Under the pieces are notes generated by a model that had not been told where the DNA came from, ran no database searches, and was given only the letters and a program-made list of their open reading frames with translations. The translations under genes were made by a program, and so were the position numbers. This document shows, piece by piece, positions 32,832-43,756 of a stretch of 64,000 nucleotides of DNA (the first letter of the stretch is position 1; each line of letters starts with the position of its first letter). The DNA comes from Cylindrobasidium torrendii FP15055 ss-10 (Eukaryota > Basidiomycota > Agaricomycetes > Agaricales > Physalacriaceae). The stretch lies in the NCBI GenBank assembly GCA_000934385.1, contig KN880477.1:1-64000 (forward strand), written 5' to 3'.

Positions 32832-33390
32832 GGCCATTCCATTTTCGCACAATTTTTGAACCAATATATTGCCTATTTATTTTCAACAATAATGTCATGA
32901 CGCTTGCTTCCTAAAAAGTGTGAGAATTTTCGACGCTCTTTGTATTTAGGATTCCCTCCTAAAAATCCTGCGGTCATGGCGGTAAGTGCTAGCTTCAGTG
33001 CTGTATGCAAAAAAGCAGGTTGCCCAACGAGATTTCCACTTCATATCTATGACTCTGATGTCCTTTACTTTTGCTTTTAAGCTTGCTCCCTTTGAAATTT
33101 GACTCGTGCCTTCAGCGTGCCTTGTGCAAGGAAGGACGTGACCGCGTTTGATGACGATCGGGGGCAGTAAATTAACTGTAGTTCAGTCTTCTTTTCGACA
33201 GCCATGGTTTGTTATGCTCAAATACTGCAACTCTGGGCAGGCTTAAATCTAAAATACGTCGATAGCAAGCATCTCGTGCATTTTGTGTTGCTGAACTTTC
33301 GAAATATTTCCGGCGCCTAGGCTTGGACTAGGCTTACCAAAAACCACCATCACCGATAATCCGGGATATAGGGCTCTGTTTCAAACAGCC
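32832..33390. other. Intergenic, no gene seen
   Basis: AT-rich 3' flank followed by the upstream region of the dioxygenase gene. Confidence 0.5.
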
Positions 33391-34794
33391 ATGGACTTTC
33401 TTCCTGCTGGTCATTTTCTCCTTCAACCACGCAGAGATGCCTTCCAAAGCTCAGCTGGCGCTGTCGACACTACCACTCTCGCAGCGCATGATTTCGATGT
33501 CGACAATCGTACTGGGTTCATGCCGCCGCAACCTCCGCCGTCAACGTTGCCCCAAGATTGGAGTCCATGGGAGGCTGTTTTGAGCGATGCCATTAAGAGG
33601 AGCATCCAGCTTGCTCAAAAAGTCGGGCTGACTCAGGCGGAGGCGGAGTCGTCGGCCGAATGGCGCGCCAGCGTCCGAGCTGTGAGTTCCATACATCTTG
33701 TTTTGTATCTCCCAGTGCTGACCGTGATTGCTTAGCTACCCACTCTACCCATCGAGGCGCTTGTAGCATCTGAGATCGACCTTCGTCGTGCGCACCACGT
33801 CCTCACCTTTGTGATGCACTTTTACATCCACTCTCTGCCGCTTGATCAGCCTGTTATTATCCCCGAGTCCATCGGTCTTCCTCTTCTGCGAGTATCGAAG
33901 CGCCTTGACCTTCCTCCTGTCCTCACGTACTCGGACAATGTCCTTTACAATTGGGATCTCGTCCACCCGTCAGCAGACCCCACACCCGACCTCTTCAATC
34001 TTCGCTGTCAGGAGCTCTTCACTGGAACTAACGACGAGCAAGAGTTCTATCTCACCTCGGCAAGAATTGAGCTTCGAGGTGTCGAGGCACTTGAGCTCAT
34101 GCGGGAGAGTATGGACGAGCTCTTCGTGGGCGACGACATTGCGGTCCATCGTGTGTGTGGATACCTCGAGCAACTCGCCGTGGTAATCAACGACCTTCGG
34201 GAACTTCTCATGCATATCAAGGAAGGCTGTAGCCCGATGGTCTTTAACGACGAAATCAGACCGTGGTTTCGAGGTCGCGATTCTGACCCAGCGCAACGCC
34301 CGTGGGTCTTTGAAGGCATTGAAGAGGCAGGTATCCCGTATCCGACCGAGATGTCGGGACCCAGTGCTGCCCAAAGCTCACTCATTCATGTCCTGGACAT
34401 CTTCTTGGGTGTCGTGCGATACTCACACAAGGAGACGATCACTGGACAGTCGGCCGACGTTCCTGCTAAGCGCGCCTTCCTCGACCGCATGCGCGCTTAC
34501 ATGCCGCGACATCACCGTAACTTCCTTTCCCACCTTGCTGCAAACCCACGCCCCCTGCGACAAACAGTTATCGAGAGACGGGACGCCAAGTTCGAGGCGG
34601 CGTATAACACAGCAGTCAAGGCGCTGAAGACTTTCCGGGACTCTCATATCACCATTGTCATGGCCTATATCATCGATCCGTCGAAGAAGTCGCACAAGGA
34701 GGGCGACGGTCCACTGAAGGGCACTGGTGGGACGAACTTGGCCCAGTTCTTGCGCGAGGTAACGGAGGGGACGGGAGGTGCTGTTTTGCGCTGA
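33391..34794 (+). CDS. IDO: Indoleamine 2,3-dioxygenase
   Basis: Heme enzyme that opens the indole ring of L-tryptophan to N-formylkynurenine, the first step towards kynurenine and de novo NAD. Two exons (33391-33681, 33736-34794) give 449 aa, normal for fungal IDO. Recognised blocks are SAAQSSLIHVLDIFLGVVRY, MRAYMPRHHRNFLSHL, ALKTFRDSHITIVMAYII with the proximal heme His in DSH, and KGTGGTNLAQFLREV near the C-terminus. No lesion is visible. Which fungal IDO subgroup it belongs to cannot be decided by eye, and low-efficiency isoforms exist. The start is the first ATG of the frame and follows a CAGCC context. Confidence 0.94.
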
Positions 34795-34825
34795 ACAACA
34801 TTTAAATGCATTGTGGTGTAGACAT

Positions 34826-35467
34826 TTATCCAGGAGCGCCCATCATCGCTATGAACGCCCCGTCAACGTTCTTCTCCTTCTTCTGGTTCTTCAGTAGCTC
34901 GACAAGCAGGAAGCCGACCATTATTTCGTCCAGTATGTCCTCCCCTTGAGGCGCGATGTCTAGCATAGCTTTTCCAGAGAACATGCCAGCGGTTTTGAAC
35001 GTGGCTAGAGCTGGAGCTCCACCTTTGGGAGCAAGCTACGCTGCAAGTCAGCAGTTTGTTGAACCAGTTCAGTGAGAGCTATGCCTGTGTCTTCCCGAAA
35101 GATGTCGACCAGATGTACTTGCCGCCGTCTGGCGCCACGAACAACCTTGCTCTGCAGATGTTAACTGTCTGTCGCCTGAAGCTATTGTAGAGCATACATA
35201 CTGTCCGATAAAGTTGTCCTTTGTTATAAGAAACATCTCGTCCGCATTTGCTTCCTTCCCACCCACGCTGACCACAACGCTTTGCTCTGGCTTTTTGTAT
35301 CTAGGCATGGTGATTTCTGCTACGACGTGTCCGTCACCGCGCTTGAGCGTTGTGGTTAAGACTGTTTTGCGCCATGGCGTGTCGGCGGTGTACAGTGTGC
35401 GCCCAAGGTCGTCGGTGAAGCCGTGTTTTCCAACAGACTCGTCATTATTTGTGAGGTAGAGGTGCAT
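34826..35467 (-). CDS. DUF6593-like protein
   Basis: Three exons (35467-35202, 35151-35085, 35035-34826) give 180 aa. The N-terminal block LYLTNNDESVGKHGFTDDLG followed by RTLYTADTPW and TTTLKRG fits the Agaricomycete DUF6593 pattern (a beta-rich domain of unknown function). The C-terminal block ILDEIMVGFLLVELLKNQKK also fits. The second intron (35036-35084) has no GT donor: CAG|GCATAG is the only boundary that avoids an immediate stop and keeps frame into LAPKGGAPALATF. Divergent from the borate transporter gene. Confidence 0.78.
35036..35084 (-). other. GC-AG intron in the DUF6593 gene
   Basis: A 49-nt intron with donor CAG|GC and acceptor GTAG; a branch-like CTGAC lies near the 3' end. 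Exon lengths 266+67+210 sum to a multiple of three. Confidence 0.6.
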
Positions 35468-35832
35468 AGTGAGAGTGCAAGGCAAAGAATGGGGGAGAGG
35501 TCGAGTTCTTATATTGATGGAGGCCATCTGTATTAAGCACCGCAATGCTATGTTTCAGCGGTGTGCAGAGAATACAGTACACTTTTCAAACATAGGAACT
35601 ATTGATCCTTATCGATGACAAAAGAGAGCAGATGACCCTTCTTGGTACTTAGTCGAAGAGAGTGACGCCGGACGGAGCGCGAATTATTGATGCGCCAAAT
35701 TGATCCGCTGCCCCTTCGATCAAGTGAATTAGACGATTTAGTTGTCTCCTACCGTCACGACCAACCTCCATGCAGCCGTCATAGGCGTTTACGAATTTCA
35801 TTTTCTCTTGCTCTCCAACTCCTATCCTGGAA
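35468..35832. other. Divergent intergenic region
   Basis: Upstream regions of the DUF6593 gene and the borate transporter. No gene seen. Confidence 0.5.
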
Positions 35833-37947
35833 ATGTCTGCAACAAATACAGAGAACAGCTCGCAAGCTCGAATACCCCAGCCTGCAAGCTTGGAGCCCTC
35901 GAAGCCGACCATCTTTCCTTCCGAGAGCACCTCTCCTTCGGCGACCGCGACGCTGGATGACTCTCAGCAAAAAAACAGAGGTCCAGTTATCCGCTGGTTT
36001 ACCAAGCTGGGGTCAGGGATCGTACTGGACATCAAAGCTAGAGCGCCATACTACCCCAGCGACTGGACGGACGCGTGGAATTATCGAGTCGTACCAGCTA
36101 CTGCGTTGATATTCTTTGCAAAGTGCGTGCTTGTCCATTGCATGATCCAAACTAAGTGGTTCCCAGTGTGCTTCCTGGTATAGCGTTCTCGTTGGACTTG
36201 ATTGAGACTACAAATCAGTACGGGGTGGCCGAAGTACTATTGTCCTCATTCATGGCAGCCTTCATCTTCTCCGTCTTTGGAGCTCAGCCCCTTACAATCG
36301 CGGGCGTCACTGGTGCGCGCTCAGCTTCAGCAGTTCTCATCCTCACTTCAACGTCTGCTTAGGCCCCATCACCGTTTTCAACAAGACTATATACGACATT
36401 ATAGAGGGAGAGGAAGACGCTCCAGTGTATCTGCACTTCATCGGATGGGTTTACCTATGGGCCGCTATCCTCCACTGGATAACAGCCATCCTCAATTGCA
36501 CGCTCCATCATCTCGCAGGCCGACCGACCTAGCTAATCTTGCCCACAGGGTGTAACTTTCTCAAATATGTTACATTATTCTCGTGCGACACCTTTGGGTT
36601 CTACGTATCCTGGGTGTACCTCCAGTACGGCATCCAAGTTCTCACCCGCCAGCTCGACAATGCCGAAACCACGGTCGAAGGGACCTATGTCAGCATTATC
36701 CTCGCTATCCTGATGCTCGTTGTCTGTTTTCTGTTCGACTCGCTTTCGAAGACGACCCTCTTCCACCGCCATGTTCGCAGGTTTCTCGCAGACTACGGTA
36801 TGCCGATCTCGCTTATAGCATCGTCCGGGATGGCATACTGGGGACGATTCAACAATGCGAACCCATTGACACTCCCAGTCAATGGCGCGTTCCAGCCAGC
36901 GCAAGGCCGCGAATGGCTTGTACGGTTTTGGCAGCTCGATGGAAAGTGGGTTGGCATTGCCTTGCCGTTCGGTATCGTGTTGTGGATCCTATTCTTCTTC
37001 GACCACAATGTCTCGGTGAGCATTCTGTATGCTCACAGGCGCTTTGCTGACTATTCCGCAGTCTCTCATGGCTCAAGGGACTGAATTCCCCCTGCGAAAG
37101 CCTCCCGGCTTCCACTGGGACTTCTTCCTTCTCGGCGTGACGACGTTCATCGCGGGGCTGCTGGGCATACCAGCACCGAATGGGCTGATACCGCAGGCGC
37201 CCATCCACACGGCATCACTTGTCGTGACGGGCAGGCCGCAGACTAGAGACGAGGAGAAAACAGGGAAGAGAGATGAGGATTTGAGCACCGAGAAAAGGCG
37301 TGACGATGATCTGGAGGTCCCAGTCGCCGTCGTCGAGCAGCGCCTGTCAAACCTTGCGCAGGGCTCACTCTGCCTCGTGCTTCTTACAGGACCGTTCCTT
37401 CATATTCTAAATCTCGTTCCACGAGGCGTTCTAGCTGGATTGTTGTACGTCGTGTTTGCTTTATGTTCTTCCGCTTGCTTTGTGATTAATTGGCGTTGGC
37501 AGCTGGTATATGGGCGCGGATGCCCTGCGCGGGAACGGAATCACGCAGAAAATGCTGTATTTTCTACGTGACAGGCGCCTCACGTCGCAGGACGAGCCCT
37601 TGCGGAGGGTACGCAAATCACGAATTGCTTTGTTTGTGATGGTGCAGCTTGTGGGCTTCGGAGCGACGTTCGCGATTACACAGACCATTGGTGCATATTC
37701 CCCTTGCGCCCGTCGACATGGAGGCTGATACTTGCCCGTCGGTAGCTGCTATTGGGTTCCCCGTTATCATCATGATGCTTCTCCCTGTGAGAATGTGGGT
37801 CGTTCCTCGGCTACCATTTACTAGCGAGGAGTTGGCCATCCTCGATGGACCTACAGCGTCCCCCTTTGTACGTCACGATGTCCCTCATTGCGTTTGCATT
37901 CTAACTTTTATGGACAGACAATGGAAAGTGTTGGCGGCTCCTTGTAA
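35833..37947 (+). CDS. BOR1: Borate/anion transporter, SLC4 (BOR1-like)
   Basis: Multi-pass plasma-membrane transporter of the SLC4 anion-exchange family. Fungal members export borate. After a disordered N-terminus come RAPYYPSDWTDAWNYRVV, LPGIAFSLDLIETTNQYGVAEVL, IFSVFGAQPLTIAGVTGP, NFLKYVTLFSCDTFGFYVSWVY, ISLIASSGMAYWG, FFFDHNVSSLMAQ, GLLGIPAPNGLIPQAPIHT, LVPRGVLAGLFWYMGADAL and VQLVGFGATFAITQTIAAIGFPVIIM. These cover the core in order, about 580 aa. The last exon is tiny (TMESVGGSL and stop). One intron (36498-36548) has a GC donor; splicing it gives LNWCNFLKYVT, as expected for the family. The loop after PIHTASLV is long, charged and probably cytosolic. Confidence 0.93.
36498..36548 (+). 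other. GC-AG intron in the borate transporter
   Basis: AATT|GCACGC donor and CCCACAG acceptor, 51 nt. No GT is available at the required position; splicing restores the conserved LNWCNFLKY. Confidence 0.7.
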
Positions 37948-38877
37948 AAGGGTTCGGAACCAGGGTCCATCTCAAATTCAGGGTGGCTCGCTGGCGCTCA
38001 TAGAAGTTTCCTTGGTGATAGGTATAACATCGAACTCAGCTCACTGATTGCACTACGCGGATAGTTGGTTGGATGTGCGCATTACTGTTGCCTATTCCAT
38101 TAGGATGCGGTGTCCCCAAATGGAACAAAGTGCCCAGGGATTTCGGTGAATCCGGACTGAACCCTTCCGTCGTCTGAATACGGTCAATTAATCATGAAGC
38201 GGATGTGATTAGCTGACGATGCTTTGGACACACATCTCGGTGTATGTATTTGGACGCGAAAGACTGGCTGTTCCTTTGTGTGGACTTTTTTTGGGGTGGA
38301 CGGTGCAAAGAGTAGGTCTTTTTGCGTTCAAGAAAGGATCAGAGCGGCCCTTGCAGGTCAAATAACATTAAGTGATCTTCGAAGACTTGACCCGAATATT
38401 GAAATTTGAAACGCGATCAGCTTTTAGGTTTGAATAGAGTGGACAAGAAGGGAACAAAGGTAAACGACTGCTGCGCTCGGCAGTCGGTCCGGGCTGGCCA
38501 AGAACAGTCAGGTTGCTTCAAGTTACCAAAGTCGTTCATGGTACGAAAGGAGCTGACTTCGTCGCTGGTTGAAGAGTACACGGCTGGTACACGGTGAGCG
38601 GCGCGGCGGCTTTCGGTAAGACAGACTCCACCGGGTTCGCGTGGTCGGTTCCTTTGGCGCGCATGCCGCTAGACACATACTTGCGTTCGGTGACCGCCGA
38701 CAAAAGGATCTGTCTCTCAAGACAAAACAACCCCCTGTTCACACGTTCCCTCTTGTCATCTCCATATATGCGAGATAACATACTCGTGCTTTTTGTGTGC
38801 CATACTATATAATGAGCTTTGATCCCAGTCAAAGAATGATTCACCCCGCGCAGTCTCTTTCCCTCCATCCTTCTCTC
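37948..38877. other. Intergenic, no gene seen
   Basis: About 0.9 kb without a supported gene. TATATAA at 38806-38812 followed by CT-rich sequence probably serves the gene at 38878. Confidence 0.45.
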
Positions 38878-39660
38878 ATGTCCGGATCCTCGTCTAGACA
38901 TCGTGGGCATCGCCAGTGTGACCAATGTGGAAACGTAGAGGAAGCCGATGGCCCACAATTTCAAACATGCGGAGGATGTGTACGTGCTTCTGTCCCTTGC
39001 AAATATCCCCACGCTCACACCCCAGTCCCAGCTCATGGCACAATACTGTGTATGCTCTCAATCTCCTCTCACGAATCCCGTGCTCAACAGAATAATAGTC
39101 CTCCACCTGCCAGCGCCTCCAATGGCCTTCACACAAAGCAGTGTGTACATATACGAGAAACGCGAGAAACGCAGATGAAAGCGGGGTTACACGCAGTCTT
39201 CGGAAATTTACATCGGCTTTTGAGCCTCTGCTTGGCTGGGCCGGTTTTCAGGCGCTACAGCTCAAGCGGGTTCCATCGAATATTCGCCAGCAAGCTCTTC
39301 TCCTCGACCTCGCTCCCAACGACAGATCAAAATACAGGTGCTACCAGTTACATGGTTTTTTGACATGCGTTTACTGACTTGGAAAGCAGATTTGCGGTAC
39401 AAGGTGCACGTTTGGTGCCCCGAACGTACGTGAGCGACGCACCGGTGGTCGAAGAGATTCAGAGGCGGGAGGAGCGCTGTCGGCAAAGCGGTGGACTTGG
39501 CGTCTGTCTGATCGTGCTTCAGTGCGGGGAACTGGCGACACAGGTCATGCCGGTTGAGCTTGACCGTCAGTGCAGCATTATATGGGAGCACGATGATAAT
39601 TGGTACAAAACATTGACCACCTGCGTGGAAAATGGGTTGACAGCTTTTCCTGGTCGGTGA
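38878..39660 (+). CDS. MYND zinc-finger protein
   Basis: A MYND finger is assembled from three exons. CDQCG followed by FQTCGGC lies in the first, SQLMAQYC in the second, and SSTCQRLQWPSHKAVC in the third, giving the full C-x2-C ... C-x2-C ... C-x3-C ... H-x3-C set. The acceptor of the second intron is a TAG directly before TCC TCC ACC, since the upstream CAG would put stops in frame. After the finger the protein continues RSLRKFTSAFEPLLGWAG, and after one more intron YRFAVQGARLVPRTYVSD, ending at 39660. MYND fingers bind proline-rich partners; the rest matches no family I recognise. Start: TATATAA at 38806-38812 argues for ATG 38878; in-frame ATGs at 38797 and 38812 also exist. Confidence 0.82.
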
Positions 39661-40146
39661 CCCGTGGAGGTCCTCCCTCCTACACCAAAATCATTACTAT
39701 TTATTTGCATATAGCTTTCTTCGGATACATTACATTCGTGTATATTATTTTAGCGCTGGGACCCACACTCCGTGCGACCAGCTAACACAGTACCTAGATG
39801 TGTAAGTGCTGTTCCCCACAGCAGTTTACAGTTGTAGTACAGGGTTCAGGTTACGGTCTGAACCAGGTTCAAACCAAGTATATCAAAGGAGGAAGTACTT
39901 TAGTGCACACAAGCGCGATTTATGTAGCTTACGTGCACGCAATTCAAGATACAGATATCAATATTCCCTTGCGCAAAGTATTTAAAGCCGAGGCGCTAAG
40001 TCCGTAACGTTGCCGATCACGGCCATCAATGAACGCCACACTTCTGTTTCGTGGACTGAACGGCTGTGGATGTAGTGTTTGTCTCAATTTCAAGTGAGAA
40101 TATTCCTTGAGGTGTTTATTTAAGCGCGCATTGGCTCTGCGCTCTA
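39661..40146. other. Convergent intergenic, no gene seen
   Basis: AT-rich. Contains a short inverted repeat, GGTTCAG at 39843-39849 and CTGAACC at 39858-39864, possibly a terminator-like hairpin or chance. Confidence 0.45.
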
Positions 40147-42113
40147 TCAAGCCTCCTTCGCCCGCGTATACCCAACATCAAGCCACTCGCGCATTGCCGG
40201 GCCCTTCTTTATCGTGATCATAAGCACAAGGAAGCCGAGCCAGGAGAACCCAGCTGTGACCGCGTTCGTTTCAAGGACACCTATCGACTTGATCCCTGGA
40301 ATAATAAGGGCTGTTCCCAGAGACAGCAAGATGGAGCGAATCGCCCTGAGGATTGAAGGGTTAACGCCAGAACCAGGAGAGCTGTATCTAGTAAAAAATG
40401 TGGACGACGTACATGGTGCAAGCCATAACCTCCGCACTATGTGAGTGTAGGATATCAACGCAATACGCCGATATAGGTGTCAGAACGACGTCTACCGCGA
40501 TTCCGTTCACGAAGAAACATAGTAGGTTGAGCGTGAGACCGATGGGACCAGGGACGTAGGTAATCAGGTATCCCGAAGCTAAGAGGGAGAGTGGGAGAGG
40601 TATGGACGCGGCAACGAGCGCAGCACGAAGACGCTCCTCTGGATACCAAGCATCCTTGCCGTATTTCTTGCGCGCACGGATGATGTGAATATCAGAGAGG
40701 TAGCCAGAAAGAGGTGCACCGACTACATACTGGTAAGGGCTGTGTAGAACAATGGGGCGTTCAGAAGAGACGTACTGGTATTTCCAAGACCCGCCGGTAA
40801 GAAGCACGCTCCGATTATGAATTCGTTATGAATGTTGTAGCGTTCACCCTAGAGCGAATGGTCAGAAAGGCTGGATGACAGTGGCCGCGATGTTAAGCTT
40901 ACTATGGTATACGCCAATGGAACGAGCATGACTTGGTGTTATTAGTGTCAGCTGGTTTTTGAATAAGTTGGTGTTTGCGGAGATATGCGCACCATAGTCG
41001 GCCAAAACGCTGCACAGCGAAGCAAATACCTCCAAAAGCTCAGTTCTAGGTTAAGACAGTTTCGATAAACAAACCATGAGCATCAGTACAGGGCTTCTCA
41101 TAAGGTGCAGCGACTTCAGCGGGTTTAGCCACACCCACTTGAACGGCCGTCTGTCCGAATTACTCGATGCCCAAACCAATTCTATGCCTCGAGATCCAGG
41201 ATGGCTCGTCTCCGGCAGGAAGAAGAACATCAGCAAGCAGGTGAGTAGACTAACAATCCCCAAGTAGAATTGCGTCAGCCTCCAAGAGGCGTAGTGTGCT
41301 CCCCATCCTAACCTCCTTCAGTGGGTTGTGGTTGAGATACTTGTAGCTGCGCACCTCCCACAAGCGGCGCAAGCGCAGGTCCGAAGAAACTAGCCTTTAC
41401 TTTTGGTCAACATCCCGTTGTGGCATTGATGAACAGGGAGACAGGACACACCCCGAAGAAGATTCCCATCGCAGTACCGCGCTCAGTCAACTTGTAGATG
41501 TCGCCAATGATAGCGCCTCCAACCGACATACCGCCCGATGTACCGAACGCCTGCACGCAACAGAATGCGAGCATCGTCGATACGCTTTGTGAGAAAGCAA
41601 CGCCCATGGACCCGATGAACAGGAGAGGTGTGCCGACGAGATACGCTGCTCGGCGGCCGTCTATGACTCTCGCATTAGATGGGTAGCAGACGAGAAGGGA
41701 GCGACAAACGGACAGAATGATGAGTAGACCGCGGCAACAAGGGAGCCTGTGGCCGAACAGAATATGGACAGGCTCACAGCCATGCTTTCATTGAGTTCAG
41801 TTCAACAACAACGAGCACAAGTGACGGATAACTTGAGTACGCACGTTATGGTCTGAGCATCCGAGTTCAAATCTTTCGCAATTTGCGGTATAGTAGGGAT
41901 GAAGATTCCCGAAGCAAACACTACAAATTTCAGTCCTCAACGAAATGCCAAAAAACAGGAAGATGTACGAGGGAGAATGGCACTCCAGGATACCAAGGCG
42001 AGTATCATTCTTTTCGTCCGAACTGAGAAACGGTCGTAAACAGCTTCGTGGTCCTCGACTACCACGGATTCCGTATCATCCTGCAAGAGAGGCGACCCCT
42101 CTTCTCCATGCAT
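40147..42113 (-). CDS. MFS transporter, DHA1-like
   Basis: Major-facilitator transporter of about 480 aa spread over eleven exons, all joining in frame. An N-terminal cytosolic leader (MHGEEGSPLLQDD) precedes the first helix. Recognised parts are SGIFIPTIPQIAKDLN, FYGRRAAYLVGTPLLFIGS (the A-motif region), VQAFGTSGGMSVGGAIIGDIY, GPALAPLVGGWGAHYASWR, MFFFLPETSHPGSRG and the second-half motif IGAPLSGYLSDIHIIRARKK. GTALIIPGI follows near the end. The pattern fits fungal DHA1 drug/polyamine-type exporters; the substrate is unknown. Several junctions were selected by frame where two acceptors were possible. The neighbouring gene is a secreted deacetylase. Confidence 0.87.
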
Positions 42114-42505
42114 GTTTTCTTGTGGTCACTGGGGGGTGGTGGTTTGTGGTGAGTAGCAAATACTAACCACTCACACGTACTCGCGGGTCAAGTCGCCGGG
42201 TTATTCAATCTGCGGGCGCGCGACGGGGTTCCTTTTCTAAGTGTTGTCGCCATATTATCTAGGCATTCGCGCCATGGGCGTCGTATAGAGAATTTTGAGG
42301 TGGTTACACCTGTGGGGAGACCGGGTTCGGGATCTTGACCAAAGCCAAAAGGTGTAGGAAGGAAGAAACACACAATTAACCATTGTCATATAACCACCAC
42401 TTATATACGAATGTAGCAAAATGTCCTCATGTATAAGCGTGAAAGACGCCTGGCAGTGGCACAATATAGAATAGTCCATTTGAAAAACCTTGTTCATGGG
42501 AAGCA
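42114..42505. other. Intergenic, no gene seen
   Basis: Upstream of the MFS gene and 3' of the deacetylase gene. No supported frame. Confidence 0.5.
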
Positions 42506-43756
42506 TTACTCGCAAGTCCAGGAGCCCTACACGAAGTGAGCAGAGGCAAGCGGTTAAACAAGTGCACATACCGTTTCAGGCTCGCCGACGTTCTGGTACG
42601 CGTCGATGCCGAGGCACTCAGCAACAGTGACCAGTTGATAGCCAGCGCCCTGTAGACGGTCGATGGCATAAGGAAGAACATCATGGGCTGTCGAATCTGC
42701 AACATTCATCAGCATGAGAACGACGCCCTACAGCCGATGATACTGACCGTAGACTTCGTGGTTGAGAGCCATGATGGTGTCGGGGTGCTGGTTAGCCACG
42801 GTGTCGTATTCTGCCTTGGACTCGTCAGCAGAGGCGCCAACGCTGTCGCGGGAGCTTGAAAAGGTGATTAGTATTGGGCCGTAACAACACACAAGGAGGC
42901 GCACTCGAAGTCCCAGATCACGACATTCTGGCCGCGCGAATATGCAACGTCGAGCACCTGGTCGTTGATCGCACCGTACGCTATAGATAGATTAGAGCGA
43001 GCAAGCGGTCCAGCAATGTGGGAAACGTACGAGGACGCAGGAAAGCTGGGGTGACACCAACAATCCTTTGCAGGGCCTCTGTGGAGTAACTATCAGCTTA
43101 TGATGGCCTAGCGCTCGGAAGCTTCAACGCACGCTCAACACGCCACATTTCATCGTGGACTGGGGAGTATGGTGAGAAAGAAGAAACCGATACAGAAGAG
43201 GCTACGAACGCTGATCGAAAGAAAGGTCGGACAGCCTGGCATGGCTCCAGGTGTGCGACGCAATCTGGTGGTCGTTCTTGTAGATGTAGTTGACTTTGTC
43301 CTTTGAGTCTTCGTCGTAGATGCAGCGCCCTGTGACTCGGTGAGAAACCGTAACCTTCGGATGGATTCAAGCGCGCACAGTTGTTACCGTCTATTGGGAA
43401 CCCAGGTTAGTGGGAAATGCTATGGCAAGGGATGGGGTGGACGCACTCAGGAAGAAGGTGCCCTTGGCGCCCTTTTCGTTGAGGGTGTTGACAACATCGT
43501 ATCTGATGGCGAGTCAGTGGGGGCGGAGTGGTGATATGGGAGCAGAAATACGTGTAGGAGCCAACGCCATCGTCCTGTTCTACAGTTAACACCATATTGA
43601 ACTCGCTTTAGTGTGACGCACAAAGGTGATGGCAGCCGTGTTGGGCTTTGTGCAGCCGTAGAAGATGGACGGCTGGGCGCGCCTGGTGAGCGAGGACGGC
43701 GCGGCCGAGGCGGAGATGGCGGCCAGGGCGAGAGTGAGGAGGGTGGAGGTGAACAT
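42506..43756 (-). CDS. Secreted CE4 polysaccharide deacetylase (chitin deacetylase-like)
   Basis: Carbohydrate esterase family 4 enzyme of about 250 aa with ten short introns. These enzymes remove acetyl groups from chitin or related polymers at the cell wall or outside the cell. A signal peptide (LLTLALAAISASAA) precedes the NodB domain. Motif 1 reads AITFEQDDGVGSYTYDV, where canonical enzymes have TFDDG; motif 2 is HQIASHTWSH with both metal His; motif 3 is RPPYGAIND; then VVIWDFDSRDS and ALNHEVYDSTAHDVL. No carbohydrate-binding module or GPI signal follows the final GSWTCE. The two-residue change at motif 1 depends on one acceptor choice, but no alternative keeps frame. Substrate is inferred. 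Confidence 0.88.

Noticed and set aside
39843..39864. Intrinsic terminator hairpin
   Set aside because: A 7-bp inverted repeat alone has no established meaning for RNA polymerase II; likely chance.
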